Numbered from the stretch's first letter, positions 53,819 to 64,000 are shown. The stretch: 64,000 nucleotides of DNA from Prunella strophiata (GCA_036583965.1 JAZBQD010000001.1:28492597-28556596); one strand, 5' to 3'. The notes: generated by a model from the letters alone, not told the origin. Numbers and translations are program-made.

Positions 53819-53952
53819 ATTCACAGAATATTCTGAGTTGGAAAGGACCCTCAAGTATCACAAAGTTCAACTCTCTTAAGTAAATGGCTCACACAGGGAT
53901 TGAACCATGACCTTGGCACTGTTAGCATCGTGCTCTGACCGTTGAGCCAATA
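53819..53952 (-). mobile_element. tRNA-Ile-derived SINE with CR1-like tail (TguSINE1 type)
   Basis: On the minus strand the element begins near 53952 with a tRNA-like head. It has an A-box-like TTGGCTCAACGGTCAGAGC and a variable region ATGCTAACAGTGCC. The B-box region GGTCATGGTTCAATCCC resembles the tRNA-Ile GGTTCGAtCC. The tail matches a CR1 3' end (GTTGAACTTTG, GGGTCCTTTCCAACTCAGAATATTCTGTGAATT region). This head-plus-CR1-tail design is that of the tRNA-Ile SINEs known from passerine genomes, which are thought to be mobilised by CR1 machinery. It is short, close to full length and moderately diverged. It is not a functional tRNA gene: the acceptor stem partner is replaced by the CR1 tail. 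Its presence is the main reason to suspect a passerine. Confidence 0.82.
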
Positions 53953-56617
53953 AAAGATTGGTGGAAGATCTGGTTGCATATTGGGGGGAAAGAAAAGATA
54001 CATGACCCAGAATAAAACCTGCCAAAATAAAGTTAAATCTTTTTGTTTTTTTTTCCTTCAATATCCATATTTTCACTTCCAGGATAAAGATATATGAAAC
54101 TACTGCTTTGTGACTCACAGCTACAATGCTCTAAATCCAGCACCAGGAACACTAAAGGACATCTGCTGTGCCATTGCTCTGTTTCCCACTTTGGCAAAAG
54201 CAGATAATTTATGATCTCTCTGCTAGCAGAGTAGCTTAGAGGCTTCTTACACTTGCATGAGTAAAAACCACTGAGACTATTAGAGTGGATGTAGAATAAA
54301 AATGCAAAATAGATCTACTATATAACTCTCCATATTAGCTATAGCTGGAAGGAAAATAGGAGGCTCAGCAGATTAACTGCTTTACTCATTATGGCAAATT
54401 ATCCATTCCAAACGGCAACTAGTGGCATGAAAATAATGTGTGTATGTTAGAGGACATTAGCAGAGGGGTAAGATTTCCCTACCATTAACAGTGCTAGTTT
54501 ATGTTTTTATCTTTACAACAAATTAGCCATACATTACAAAAGCTTCTCAACAGCTCTCTCAGTAGAAATTAAACCTTGAGCTCACAAATATTGACATCTC
54601 TGTCTTTTCATAATAGCATACCTTAAATGAGATAAATTAATACTTTTCTGCAGTGATTAGGAAAAAAAAACCCACTGATTCAAACCTTGGGAAAAAAAAC
54701 ACTGATTCAAACCTTGGAAGAGTTACCTCAAAGGCAAAAGTCCACTTATCCTTTCCTCCCCTAATATATGCTAATTTGTTCCAGTGAGGACATTAACATT
54801 TAAGAGCAGGCAGGTCTGCTTCACCTGCTCCCGTGCAGCAGAGGCTGCTTTGGAGTGACAGCTGAAGCCCAGTGGCACAGGCTGCCCTCAGGGGGACACA
54901 CTGAGTGCACACCCCAGCCCCCAGCACGGGTGCAGGCCCCGTTCCTGTCAGCAAGGTGAGAGAGCAAGGGAGGACCTCAGACAGTGTCTTACAGGCTGGA
55001 ATGCAGTGGAAGTCAAAGGGAAATCTCTTCTAGGCTGGGGTAGGTTCTGCTTTACATCATTGAGCACAGCTGAATGAAAGGCACAATTCCCTACTGAGCC
55101 CTTTTACCCCAACAACAACAGGATAAATTATGTCCAATATATATTCATTCTTCATTTCTTGAGAAGACAAAAGTGGCATCCTTTAGTTTTCCAGAAGTGA
55201 AAGGCTGGATCTCTATCTTTGCTGCTTGCAAGCCTCAGGGACTAACAGGCATCACTCCATCTGGGAGACAAAAATCTGCCCTTCCAGCTGAGACCATAGC
55301 CCAAGAGTATTGATCAAACGTCCACCTCCCTTCCACATAATAGAATTTCCCAGTGAGCTAATTGTTTTTTTCTTCTTTCATCTCCATAAATGAGGTCAAT
55401 GGCAAGGGCAAAGAAGAGAGAATTAGCTCTAAGTGTTCTTGGCTTCAAAGCAAGAGGAGACAGAGCTTCCAGATTTTGGAGAGTGCTCTACAGGATTTAT
55501 AAAGTACCATGGGACCTTCCAAATATCTGAATTTAGAATTGCTTCAGCTTAGGACAAGGGCTTGCCTGCACTGACCAAAGATTTATGTTTTTCTACTCCT
55601 ATTGTAACAGTTTGGCAATGCCACTTGTAGGTCACTGATGGCCTTCATGCTGTCCCTATAACAGGATGAAATGAGTGTCCAGCTGCCATCTACAGCTCCT
55701 AAAGCATTTTACAAAAATGCATAAAGCTTCCCAACAGATGTGGGAGCAGGCACGTAGCACAGTGCATCTCTGTGCCTTGTCCTCATTCCCTTCTGCCTGC
55801 AGTGGTAGGGCTGAGCAGCACCTCCTGCCCTGCAGCTCCGTGTTGGGAGTGCAGGTGAGGCACAGCAGAGTCATGACAATGCAGGTTTAGACACACACCC
55901 CCATCATGCTTACAGAAGGAATACTCAACCACCTGCAAAGGTGTCCAATGACAGAATTAAAACCTGATTCCTGAGAGAAAAGTAGGTACTTTGGCTTTCT
56001 TTTCCAAAACAGCAATGATTCTCTGAGGTCTGGCCATCAGCCCTCCTCTCTTTTTCTCCCCCCAAAACAGGGACATTCCCTTGTGCAGTATAAAAACCCT
56101 ACAGGACTCATTAGTATCTCAGGCAGGATTAATAATAAGAAGAATCAGGAATTATGGTCAGGGACAGGCAGCTGCAGACTTCTGTTTCTATGGGTAGGGA
56201 AGCAATTCATTTGCTACTGAACTCTTCACAAAATGTTTTCCCATATTCTGGGGACAGTTAGAATTGAAAAGTTGCACTGATAGTATAAACAGGAAGTTCT
56301 CCACCAGAAAGATAAAAAAAAAAATTTCAACCCACCTCCACAAGTCTACCCTGTAGTTTTTCATGTCTGAGTCCCAGCACTATCAGATAAACAGTCTGAA
56401 TGCTGGCTGTGTGTGGGGAAGCTTCTGGCACACTCAGGGTTATTGCAGCATCTGCTTTACAACCCTCAGGTTACCACTGAGTTAAAACTGTCCAAGCACA
56501 AGACAAGAGGGCACAGCCAGAGCAGGCATGAGGCTCTGCATGGCCTCACCAGCCCTTGCTCCTTGCACTCAATCCCATTTGCAGCACAGGTGGTGATGCC
56601 TTAAGCTCTAGCTTTCA
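53953..56617. other. Noncoding intergenic sequence
   Basis: Contains the short tandem duplication at 54661 and a GC-richer patch at about 54820-54960 without CpG enrichment. No gene or further element is recognised. The last 200 bases may belong to the ERVL LTR if its left boundary is near 56412. Confidence 0.6.
54661..54717. repeat. Two-copy tandem duplication of about 28 bases
   Basis: The unit is GAAAAAAAA, then CACTGATTCAAACCTTGG, and occurs twice head to tail at 54661-54690 (30 bases) and 54691-54717 (27 bases). The copies differ only in the length of the A run and two C. This points to a recent local slippage or duplication event. Confidence 0.95.
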
Positions 56618-57023
56618 TGTTTTCCAGACTCTGTACTGCATTATATGTAACTGAACCTCATATAAAGTGGTAGCAAGTTCTCTTCACCATTTCCTGAGAC
56701 AAAACAATCCTTTTCCAGCCTGAGAACCAAGGATACCATTGCAGCTTCAGACTCAAAAAGTACAAACAGGAATTGAGGAGAGCAATCTGGGAGGATGGGA
56801 CTTCATAACCTGAAGCTTGTGGTTGGACAAGTAACCCCAATATGTAAATGGACCAAAACTTACAAAAGTGCGAAAACTCAGGACCCATCATCCATCTTGG
56901 GTGCAGCCTCAGCCAGGCTCTTGTGCTGCCCAGGGTGAATCCTTTGAAGGCCTTTCAATAAATCCCTGCTTCATTCCTTTCACACTGTCTAGCCTCTGTT
57001 CCAGATAGCCTCTCGAGGCATCA
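56618..57023 (+). mobile_element. Solo LTR of an ERVL-like endogenous retrovirus
   Basis: The right part has the hallmarks of an LTR. There is a TTTCAATAAATCCCTGCTT polyadenylation region (AATAAA at 56957-56962). It is followed by the TGTCTAGCCTCTGTTC block and an end in GAGGCATCA, with the terminal CA at 57022-57023. Upstream blocks such as CAGCCTGAGAA, CATTGCAGCTTCA and ACAGGAATTGAG resemble avian ERVL LTRs as I recall them. No gag, pol or env remnant follows, so it is most likely a solo LTR left by recombination. The left boundary is unsure: I used a TGT at 56618, but a TGTGGGGAAG at about 56412 is an alternative. I could not find a convincing 5-bp target duplication for either choice. Confidence 0.72.
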
Positions 57024-59576
57024 CTGGGAGGAGGGCTCTCATCTGCTGGGCAGCCAACCAAAGAGTTCCCACACAGGTGGGAACAGTTTTATGCTCTCCC
57101 AATCAAGGCAAGGCACACCTCAGTGGTGAATTTCCCAGGTGTTTGCTGTTCCCTCATTAACACTGGTGTTGAAGCTGTAGAAAACAGTTTTACATTCTGG
57201 AAAGATGCCTTTAAACCAAGCTCTGAGTTTTGTAGGGTGTGCAGAGACCACCTCTCAGGAGGCAGAACAGACCTAGCAGATGTTACTGGTCTCAAAGCAG
57301 ATGAGGTACCCTGTCCTGAGGGACCAGCCCTCATTAACCAAAAGCTACAACACAAGTAAGGTCAATAGTAACACCATGTCCAACATTTGTAAATAGAATT
57401 CTGCAAAACAAAATTTTTATTGGAACATTCCTGACACATTTACATATGCTTTCACCACACTTTTGCCAGAAAGGACACCTTATAGAATAGAAAACCTGCC
57501 AAAAACATATGCAGTTCCACTCTGGGAATAATTTTTGAGAGTCTGTTCCTTCCTGGATGTGAGCAAAGGTTATTATGTGTCTAGAATAGATCCAGTCCAG
57601 ACAGATGGAGCATCATGGGGGGAGGAGGACTGAACTCATGATCTGTTTGTTTCCTGAAAAACCTTTTGTAATGAACTTTGTAAAAAGACTTTTTGCAAAT
57701 CCAAGGGAATTAGATTAATTTATACAGCACTGGAATAAACAACTTATTGACAATTGGAATTTTTTTTTAATTGCTTAAGCAATGAATCTTGGAAACAGAA
57801 GAACAAGGAGGAAAAACTGGACAAAATAATTTCAAAATGCACACCTGTCAGTAGGCTGGACATTAAACCTCTTCCAAAAAAGAGTTTCTCATTTAAATCA
57901 TACAAGCGATCCCATCAAAAATTGGGAGTTTATTATTTTCAGGAATAAAGATCTCTATCTTTCTTGTTAAGCTCTGACCAGTCTCAGATCACATAATCAT
58001 CTATCAAGATCCTCAATAATCCTATCTTGTTCCCTGTGTTGTTACTGTCTGTAATGAACAATGTGCCCCAGAAACTATCACATGATCTGAAGACCTCTAC
58101 ATTTTTAACAGGATGCAGTCTTGTAAGATTTGCAGCCTTTGCAGCCTCTCCTGGTAATTTTTGAAATGACAAAACATTGCAAACGCATACTAAAAATTTG
58201 AGCATAAAAAAGAATTCTTATAACACAGTGGTGTTTTTCTTTAGTATCAGATAAATATCACTCAAATAAACCAACAAACACAAAAAAGCAGAACAAAAAC
58301 AAGGAACTTATGATCTTAAGCCAAAACTGAGAAAGAGGCCTGACACAATCTTAGCAGGCCTCATGAGACTGAAGTGATTTTCAGCTACTAGCTAATGTTT
58401 GTTATCTTTGCTTGTATCATTTAACCCTGTTGGGGTCCAACTCTTGTTCTTACTCAAGGTACTGAAATGCCAGGTTTGGTGCAAATCCCAGAGGGAAAAT
58501 ATGAGCACATTTCAGTTCAGCCCCAACTACTGTACATCCCCTTCCCAGCTTCATCTCCAGCACAGTGCTTTTACTCCTTTCCCCATTCCTCAATGCAGAG
58601 TGAAGGGTTCCTGATTATTCTTAATCTCTTTACCACAACATGGTGGTGGGGGCTGCTGTCTCCAGGTCCTACTGACTCTTCCTCTCATGGGAAAACAAGA
58701 CAAATATTTGTTCAGGCAATTCAAAGTAAAAACCTACTGCAAATATACAGTTTGTGTTTGAGTGAACTTTAGAGTTAGCCACTTTTACCTAGTTTTGCTT
58801 ACATTCAGGCTATGGTCTTCTATTACTTAAAAAAAAAAAAAACCTTGAGAACTCCTTCACAGATTTAAATTATCCACAGATAATTTAAAATGAGGCTTAA
58901 ATGGCAACCTGTTTATACCACAAAAGGTGGAATTAGTAAATGAATGATACTGTACAATTCAACTAGCTTTTAATATTGAATTTCTATGGATCATAGGTTT
59001 GTTTCATAGCTCCTATGAAACCTGCCCTTAAGAGTAAATGAAGAATAATTACAATTAGCATTTTTCAAACCTGTTTCAAGCATGTTTCAATCCTGACTGC
59101 TAGTGCAATGAGGGGCTACAGCAGAAAAGGTAGGAAAAGCAAAAACTGGCTCAAGACTTTTCCCCCTCTTCTGCCTCCCCATGAGATTTTGCCAAAGCAG
59201 ATGACACACCAAACTGTGCTACATGGCAAACTGGAGCAGAGAATTCATCCGAGTCAAAAAGTGCCTCCCCTGCTTTCTTTCTTTAGACACCACTGATAAA
59301 GGAAATTGGCAACATTCACTTAGGATCACTATCCAAATGCCCACATCCTTAGGCCATAATCTGAAATCCTGCTTTTTCACTCAGGAAACCTGGCATTCAG
59401 CAACAGAAACTCAAAGCCAAAGAGCCAGTTGCTCCAGATTGCATCATCACAGATGACCCATCTCAGGTTCACTGCTAAGTTATTTTGGTGCCAAATAACT
59501 TTTCAACACAACAGTCTTCCAGCATAGGAATTTAAGAACCTCCAAAACAGGGAAATATAATCCAGAAGAAATATTT

Positions 59577-59583
<7 letters not shown>

Positions 59584-59622
<39 letters not shown>
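59584..59622. repeat. Pure 39-base A homopolymer
   Basis: This is the longest uninterrupted homopolymer of the window. It follows AATATTTTAAATTT. No upstream gene-like sequence is recognisable that would make it the tail of a retrocopy. Its true length is probably variable and may be misread. Confidence 0.95.
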
Positions 59623-59624
<2 letters not shown>

Positions 59625-61199
59625 GAAGACAAAACAAATTCAACTATATCCAGCAACATCTTGGGAAAAAGAAATGAATGAAGGAAAAAGTTGTGGGTAG
59701 CTTTGTATCTGATTTTCTACAGTCAGCACAGAAATGCTGTACCATCACCTACAATAATAAACAACCCAACATTTTTAGTACTGTATAGAAGCATGTATCT
59801 TTTTTTTGTACTAAAGAGAGTTAATTTTCATCTATTTCCTCTATTTTCCTCCATTCAGGCAACTACTTAATACATTGATCTGTGTTGCATTTCCATTTTC
59901 TCCACCAATACACTTCTTATAATTGGAATGAGCTGCTCTATTAAGCTTCTTAATAGATTCTATGTTCTCAAAACCCAATAACTTCAGGACAATACATTAA
60001 AATAGACAACAAATTAAGCTTGGTGTTTGCAAATGTGAGACCCCATCAACAGTGACCTTTAAAGTTACTGCAAGGTCACTGTTCAGAATTTGTTGCAGAG
60101 AAACCAGTATCTGATACGTGTAAATGCATTAGTTTGTGCCAATGCTAAACACCCTGAGACTCGTCTGATGGCCAGGAACAAATTACAGTTCTGATGTGAA
60201 GCAGCAATGCAGATGTCAATGAATTCACTTAGAGCTGTGGGTGCACAGTGCTTGTGGAATAAACAGGACCTCAGCATCACAGACAAAGCCTGGTTTGAGT
60301 GATGGAGTCTGGGCTTAGGTTTGTATATGCAAGCAATGTTGAGCATTACACACAGCACAGAAGTATTTTGACAGTCTAACATATTTATTTTAATTATACC
60401 AATTGGATCCAATAGCTATGCCACAATATCACATTAACTTAGTTTGAAATACCATGTGAACAGTTTTTATTTGCAAACCATTACAAAGATGTAATTCCAT
60501 TTAAAAATAGTAAGCAGTATAAAATAGTTATCTCAACGCTGGTTAGCCCTGGGATGATTTCTACCTCTGCCAATCGCTAATAGCTACCTTCACATGCATT
60601 TTAGATCACTTAAATCAGTCAGAGGGGTTTTCTGCCACAGCTGAAGAACTAGGTGACCTGACAATGAGGAGGGTGAACACCTGAAACACGCTGAGCAGCT
60701 GGAGCCAGGGGAGGGCCATGCCTGACAGACACATTGGGAACTGCTGGAGTGGCATTTACCACAACCCAGCCCCTAGGACAGGGCAGGAGATCATATTTGC
60801 TGCAGCAGGTGTATCACCAATTCCAGCCCTGATCAGACTGAAACAACACTAAGAGTTAGGAGGAATGAGGCCTGGTAAAGTGAATCTGGGTAGATAGCCC
60901 AAAATGGAAGATTGTCTTCATCTAGCTTTATGCTTCCTGGGAAATGTTTTATTTAAAAGTGAGCCCCCAGCTGCCCTTCACCTGGCATTAGCCTTTGCTA
61001 ACCACTTCCACAAATAGCTCCATGGGTAACATCAGCAACACAGCTGCCCTCCTGGCTGCCAATCGACCCCTCACTCTATTTTTGATTCCAATGTCTGTTT
61101 CCTTGCAATTTCAGTTTCTTTCAAGTGACACATTTCTGCAGCCTGGCAGGGTGAAGCTGTTGCTGTTGAAATCCCCCTGCTCACAGCAATCAGTCAATA

Positions 61200-61420
61200 T
61201 ACACTTCCATGTGAAATACTTTGGCATGCAGTTCATTTTGTATTACCCTGCCTGGATGACCTGTATGGCACCTCCTACCAGCACTGCACTTTTTTTAGCA
61301 CGGAAATCATTGTACAAACGACTTTGCTTTTGTTACAGTTTTTCATATTGGCCTTAGGCTTAATCAGGAGCACAACTGCTAATTATTTGCACCTCCCACA
61401 GCGCTGGCTGGGTTTATCCA
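61200..61420. promoter_or_regulatory. Candidate conserved regulatory element
   Basis: The block is repeat-free and motif-rich. It includes CTAATTATTTGCA near 61378, which joins a homeodomain-like TAATTA with an octamer-like ATTTGCA, as well as AAGATAAGA (GATA) near 61419. It lies about 2 kb from the BMS1 3' end. A GC-richer segment with several CpGs follows at about 61560-61620. Only motif content supports this call. Confidence 0.2.
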
Positions 61421-62741
61421 AGATAAGAACAGTTCAGCCCCTCCTTCCACCACCTGCCAGCCCAGGCCTGCTGCCAGCGATTCCCTCTGATAACCCAGGC
61501 TGTTCCAGCAGCTGAGGAGGAGCAGTAAATATTGTTTGTTTTCCTAGGGCAGTTTTGCTTGGAGGCTGCGGCGAGGGACGTGGGGCTGGGCGGGGGCACA
61601 GCTGAAACAACCCGTGCTAAAAGCAGGCTGAAAGCACTGTGGGAGATTGCTGTTAAATCTAAAGTCAAGATTTATTTCGTGTTTGGGGACAAAACCCGAG
61701 CACCTTTGTCACACCTACTACTACCCACTGCCTGCTACACTTGTCCTCATTTAAAACAACTCTGGTCAATTTCCAACGTTTTCTCTCCCATTGAAGAAGG
61801 CTACCTAAAGGAAACAAAAAGTATGATCCAAACCAAGTCTCTTGTACTGTATTCCCAGGTGTAACATCTTCACGCTCAGTTGGCTCTCCAAATGCTTCTC
61901 TCCACAATGAAAAGACTGAAGCTCACCATTTTTGTCTCTGCCAGAGCTATCATGGATAAACCAGATCTAAGTTATTTTTCATTGTGTGCAAATAGCAAAT
62001 GTGAAAACCTAAAGTCAAATGTTTCAGTGCTAACTTCCCAGGCAACTGCTTGCAAACAAGTTATGCAAACAACAGCACCTAAGACTGAAGTTCTCTCACA
62101 ACAGCATAAAAACAGGGTTAATAGGAAACACTTCCTTGATGGCTTAATTAGACCTAGCCTAGCACAGCTGGACAGAAGCAGAAAGAACCCTGCAGAAACA
62201 AAGTCATGGCCAACCATCCTGTACTACTCCGTGGGGCAAAATGCCAACAATTTCCTTGTAAATCTCTGAAGGCAGCAGTTGTCTATTCAGCAGAGACTCT
62301 TCAATTATTCAAACATAAACCATGTTTTCATATTCATGTGGCCTCATCTGAATCTCACAAGGGAAAAAAAAATTACTGACAAATTAATTTGAGTCAGGTG
62401 TCAGCCTAGTATCATACAGACAAAGATGGATGCATTAGAATTTCAGTATCAGTAAACAGAACATTATGAGATTAATTAAGAAAATCCCAAAATACTAAAT
62501 GTTTAAAAAAAAAAAATCTACAGACCCATTCAAGCAAAGGCTTTTGTGCGAGGCAGCCTGATCCCACACGGGATCTCACATCTGAGATAGCAAATATTAC
62601 TACAGTGTAATAATAATGAATTTCAGCTTGATGACAAAGAGTAAACTTTTTCAGGAAGGAGACCAAGAAATTACTGATATTATCTGCCCCACTGCCTGTT
62701 TGAGGATGGTGTATTAAAAATAGGTATATAACACTAACTAC

Positions 62742-62769
62742 TTTTTTATGCCATATATGGCATAAAAAA
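62742..62769. promoter_or_regulatory. 28-nt perfect palindrome centred on a consensus CArG box
   Basis: Six T, then ATG, CCATATATGG, CAT and six A form an exact 28-base palindrome. The centre at 62751-62760 is CCATATATGG, which fits the CC(A/T)6GG serum response factor site exactly. It lies about 0.6 kb beyond the predicted 3' end of BMS1. Binding and function are inferred. Confidence 0.4.
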
Positions 62770-63384
62770 TAAATTCTGCTGTTCTTCCAAAAAAATGATT
62801 GTTCAAAGTCTTCTGTCATACAGAGAAAGACTTCAACTGTCAGTTAATTTAACAGGATTGAAACCATCTACCACCTCTTCTCTTCATTCAACTTAAGCCT
62901 AACAATGTACCATGAAACCAAGCTGGCTGGACACAGGAAGATATTCCCAAAGGAAGCAAGTTACCCTGTCAGTGCTCACCCCACAGAAAATTACAGAGTA
63001 GCTACACACATTTGGGAAAGGTCTGATACTGTTTGCCCAGAAAGCTGCAGTGAGGGATCTGCTGACAGCCTCAGGGTGCCGAAACTGGCCAAGTAACACA
63101 AGATCTAGATGCAAGACTATTCTGAGGATCTGCTTAATAACCTAGTGAGAAGTGGAAAAAACTGAGATGCTTTCATGCAGGGGGAAATTATCTAAGCACA
63201 GGAGTGAGCTACTCTGATCAAAGATAAAAAATGTCCCAAACTCCTACCAAGTAACAGCTGATCTTCACACCTTTTATTAAAGATTTGCCAAGGGAAAAAT
63301 TTAGGTAATAGCTCAAAGTAAGGGATATATTTGGGGATATTCAGGGGAATTTTCTTCCACAGATGTCCACTAAGACAAAACACA

Positions 63385-63685
63385 AAGAAACAATATTCTG
63401 TAATTTATTAAAATATTTTATTGCCTAGATAGAATATGCAGTATGCATAGAAATATACTGAAATACAAAGTCCTCCAGAATATTCCTGTATAAAACCACA
63501 ATTCATACTTCTAAACCTTATTTATATACAATACCAAATGTATTCAAGAGTGTGAGTAAGGTCATATTTGCATTTCTTTCTTCTCTTGAAAGCACATCTG
63601 GTGTAGTCCAAGGCCTTTTTGTTTCTTCAAGAGAAAATTGCACAGCTACCCTATTTCCTCATTTGGCCTGAAATCTGATGAAATT
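63385..63685 (-). other. Probable BMS1 3' untranslated region
   Basis: About 300 bases between the TAA stop and the expected cleavage site are AT-rich with no continuing frame. The left end is estimated as 10-30 bases past the poly(A) signals and is not exact. A further TTTATT on the plus strand near 63272 could give a longer alternative 3' end. Confidence 0.55.
63404..63422 (-). terminator. Two AATAAA polyadenylation signals for BMS1
   Basis: TTTATT occurs on the plus strand at 63404-63409 and again at 63417-63422, giving two canonical AATAAA hexamers on the minus strand 13 bases apart. They lie about 265-280 bases after the BMS1 stop codon, a usual distance for a compact 3' UTR. Which hexamer is used cannot be told from sequence alone. 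Confidence 0.6.
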
Positions 63686-63922
63686 TTACATACTCTTCTC
63701 TCCCTTACTAGATCCTTTCAAGCTTGACTTCTGCCTCTTTTTCTCCCTTTGTCCCAGTATGCGATAGACCTTTTTCTTAGCCTCCTTCTGCCTCTTGAAT
63801 TTTTGTTCATCCTCCTTCTGCTTAACTTTGAGATATTCTTTAAGCTGTTCCCGATGCTTTACTTTGGCTTTCTTTATCTTGTAATTATTCACTGTACTCA
63901 AAGCACTGAGTAGAGCTGATAT
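63686..63922 (-). CDS. BMS1: BMS1 ribosome biogenesis factor, last coding exon (partial gene)
   Basis: BMS1 is a nucleolar GTPase of the small-subunit processome needed for 40S pre-ribosome maturation. Only its extreme C-terminus is here: 78 residues from ATA at 63922 to TAA at 63686-63688. The exon opens with ISALLSALSTV, followed by a strongly basic, probably helical stretch with KIKKAKVK, then KRQKEAKKKVYRILGQ at about residues 43-58, QKSSLKG at about 64-70, and ends GEKSM. From memory, human BMS1 ends with the same landmarks in the same order: ALLxALSTV, a KxKKAK run, KRQK, RIxGQ and QKSSLKG. The frame is closed upstream by a TAG inside a good splice acceptor, so this is an exon and not a small independent gene. 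The GTPase and AARP2CN domains would be encoded beyond position 64000. The identification rests on recalled similarity, not on a search. The alternative is another lysine-rich nucleolar protein, which I think unlikely. Confidence 0.83.
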   Translation of the reverse strand: MSALLSALSTVNNYKIKKAKVKHREQLKEYLKVKQKEDEQKFKRQKEAKKKVYRILGQREKKRQKSSLKGSSKGEKSM

Positions 63923-63945
63923 CTAGAACAGAAAATAGACAATCA
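63923..63945 (-). other. Splice acceptor of the BMS1 terminal exon
   Basis: On the minus strand the sequence entering the exon is a pyrimidine-rich stretch ending TTTTCTGTTCTAG, with the invariant AG at 63924-63923. The in-frame TAG formed there shows that the reading frame cannot continue as coding sequence. The intron runs off the right edge of the window. If the first exon codon is ATA, the intron is phase 0; this is inferred from the good alignment of the next codons to the BMS1 C-terminus. Confidence 0.75.
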
Positions 63946-64000
63946 ATATACATGCAGCTCAGTTTTGGTGAGCAAGAAACAGTGTAACCTCAACAAGCCA

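Larger units (their letters stand above)
57024..63384. other. Noncoding sequence downstream of BMS1
   Basis: This is the region between the solo LTR and the predicted BMS1 3' end. Apart from the A39 tract, the CArG palindrome and one regulatory candidate I see only chance ORFs, the longest being 61880-62269 plus (129 codons, not recognised). An 8-bp hairpin GTTCCCAC/GTGGGAAC with a four-base loop lies at 57065-57084. Confidence 0.6.

Noticed and set aside
53876..53952. A possible genuine tRNA gene
   Set aside because: The A- and B-box-like sequences are those of a tRNA-Ile-derived SINE head. The sequence runs directly into a CR1-like tail and lacks a matching acceptor stem, so it is not a functional tRNA gene.
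57024..57400. Internal retroviral sequence following the ERVL LTR
   Set aside because: No primer binding site or gag/pol-like frame is recognisable after the LTR end, so a solo LTR fits better.
61880..62269. 129-codon plus-strand open frame near the BMS1 end
   Set aside because: The peptide is not recognised and is mirrored by an 81-codon frame on the other strand. No splice sites or poly(A) signal fit it convincingly.
1..64000. CRISPR arrays, operons, prophage or other bacterial-type systems
   Set aside because: No evenly spaced direct repeats, ribosome binding sites or long adjacent frames are present. The repeats and the spliced exon show vertebrate nuclear DNA.

Overview
The window looks like vertebrate nuclear DNA, most probably from a bird and plausibly a passerine. 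It is AT-rich and gene-poor. Its recognisable repeats are the avian set: a CR1 LINE 3' end, a tRNA-Ile-headed SINE with a CR1-like tail (TguSINE1 type, known from passerines), an ERVL-type solo LTR, a short second LTR fragment, and one old MIR-like CORE-SINE. There is no bacterial-style coding density, and almost every open frame is a short chance ORF.

The only protein-coding sequence I can support is at the right edge. The last coding exon of a gene on the minus strand (63686-63922) encodes a lysine-rich C-terminus that matches my recollection of vertebrate BMS1, the GTPase of 40S ribosome biogenesis. It has a splice acceptor on its upstream side and a short 3' UTR ending near two AATAAA signals at 63404-63422. 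The other BMS1 exons lie beyond position 64000.

The remaining roughly 63 kb is intergenic sequence downstream of that gene. In human, RET lies downstream of BMS1, so this may be the avian BMS1-RET interval with RET off the left edge. That is inference from synteny; no RET exon is seen here.

Layout: 1-5163 is AT-rich noncoding with one doubtful old repeat. 5164-5440 is a CR1 remnant. 5441-18229 is noncoding. 18230-18620 is an isolated GC- and CpG-rich island bracketed by an 18-bp inverted repeat. 18621-43109 is noncoding with an LTR fragment at 22792, a homeodomain-site hairpin at 28751, a G/T-rich tract at 31684 and a 22-nt palindrome at 40315. 43110-43200 is the MIR remnant. 43201-53818 is noncoding with inverted repeats at 46896 and 50858. 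53819-53952 is the SINE. 56618-57023 is the solo LTR. 57024-63384 is noncoding, with a 39-base A tract, a palindrome containing a consensus CArG box, and the BMS1 end beyond it.

I found no undescribed multi-gene system. The observations most worth checking are the CpG island, the CArG palindrome, the paired CTAATTAG hairpin, the everted AGGTCA repeat, and several stretches that read like conserved regulatory sequence.
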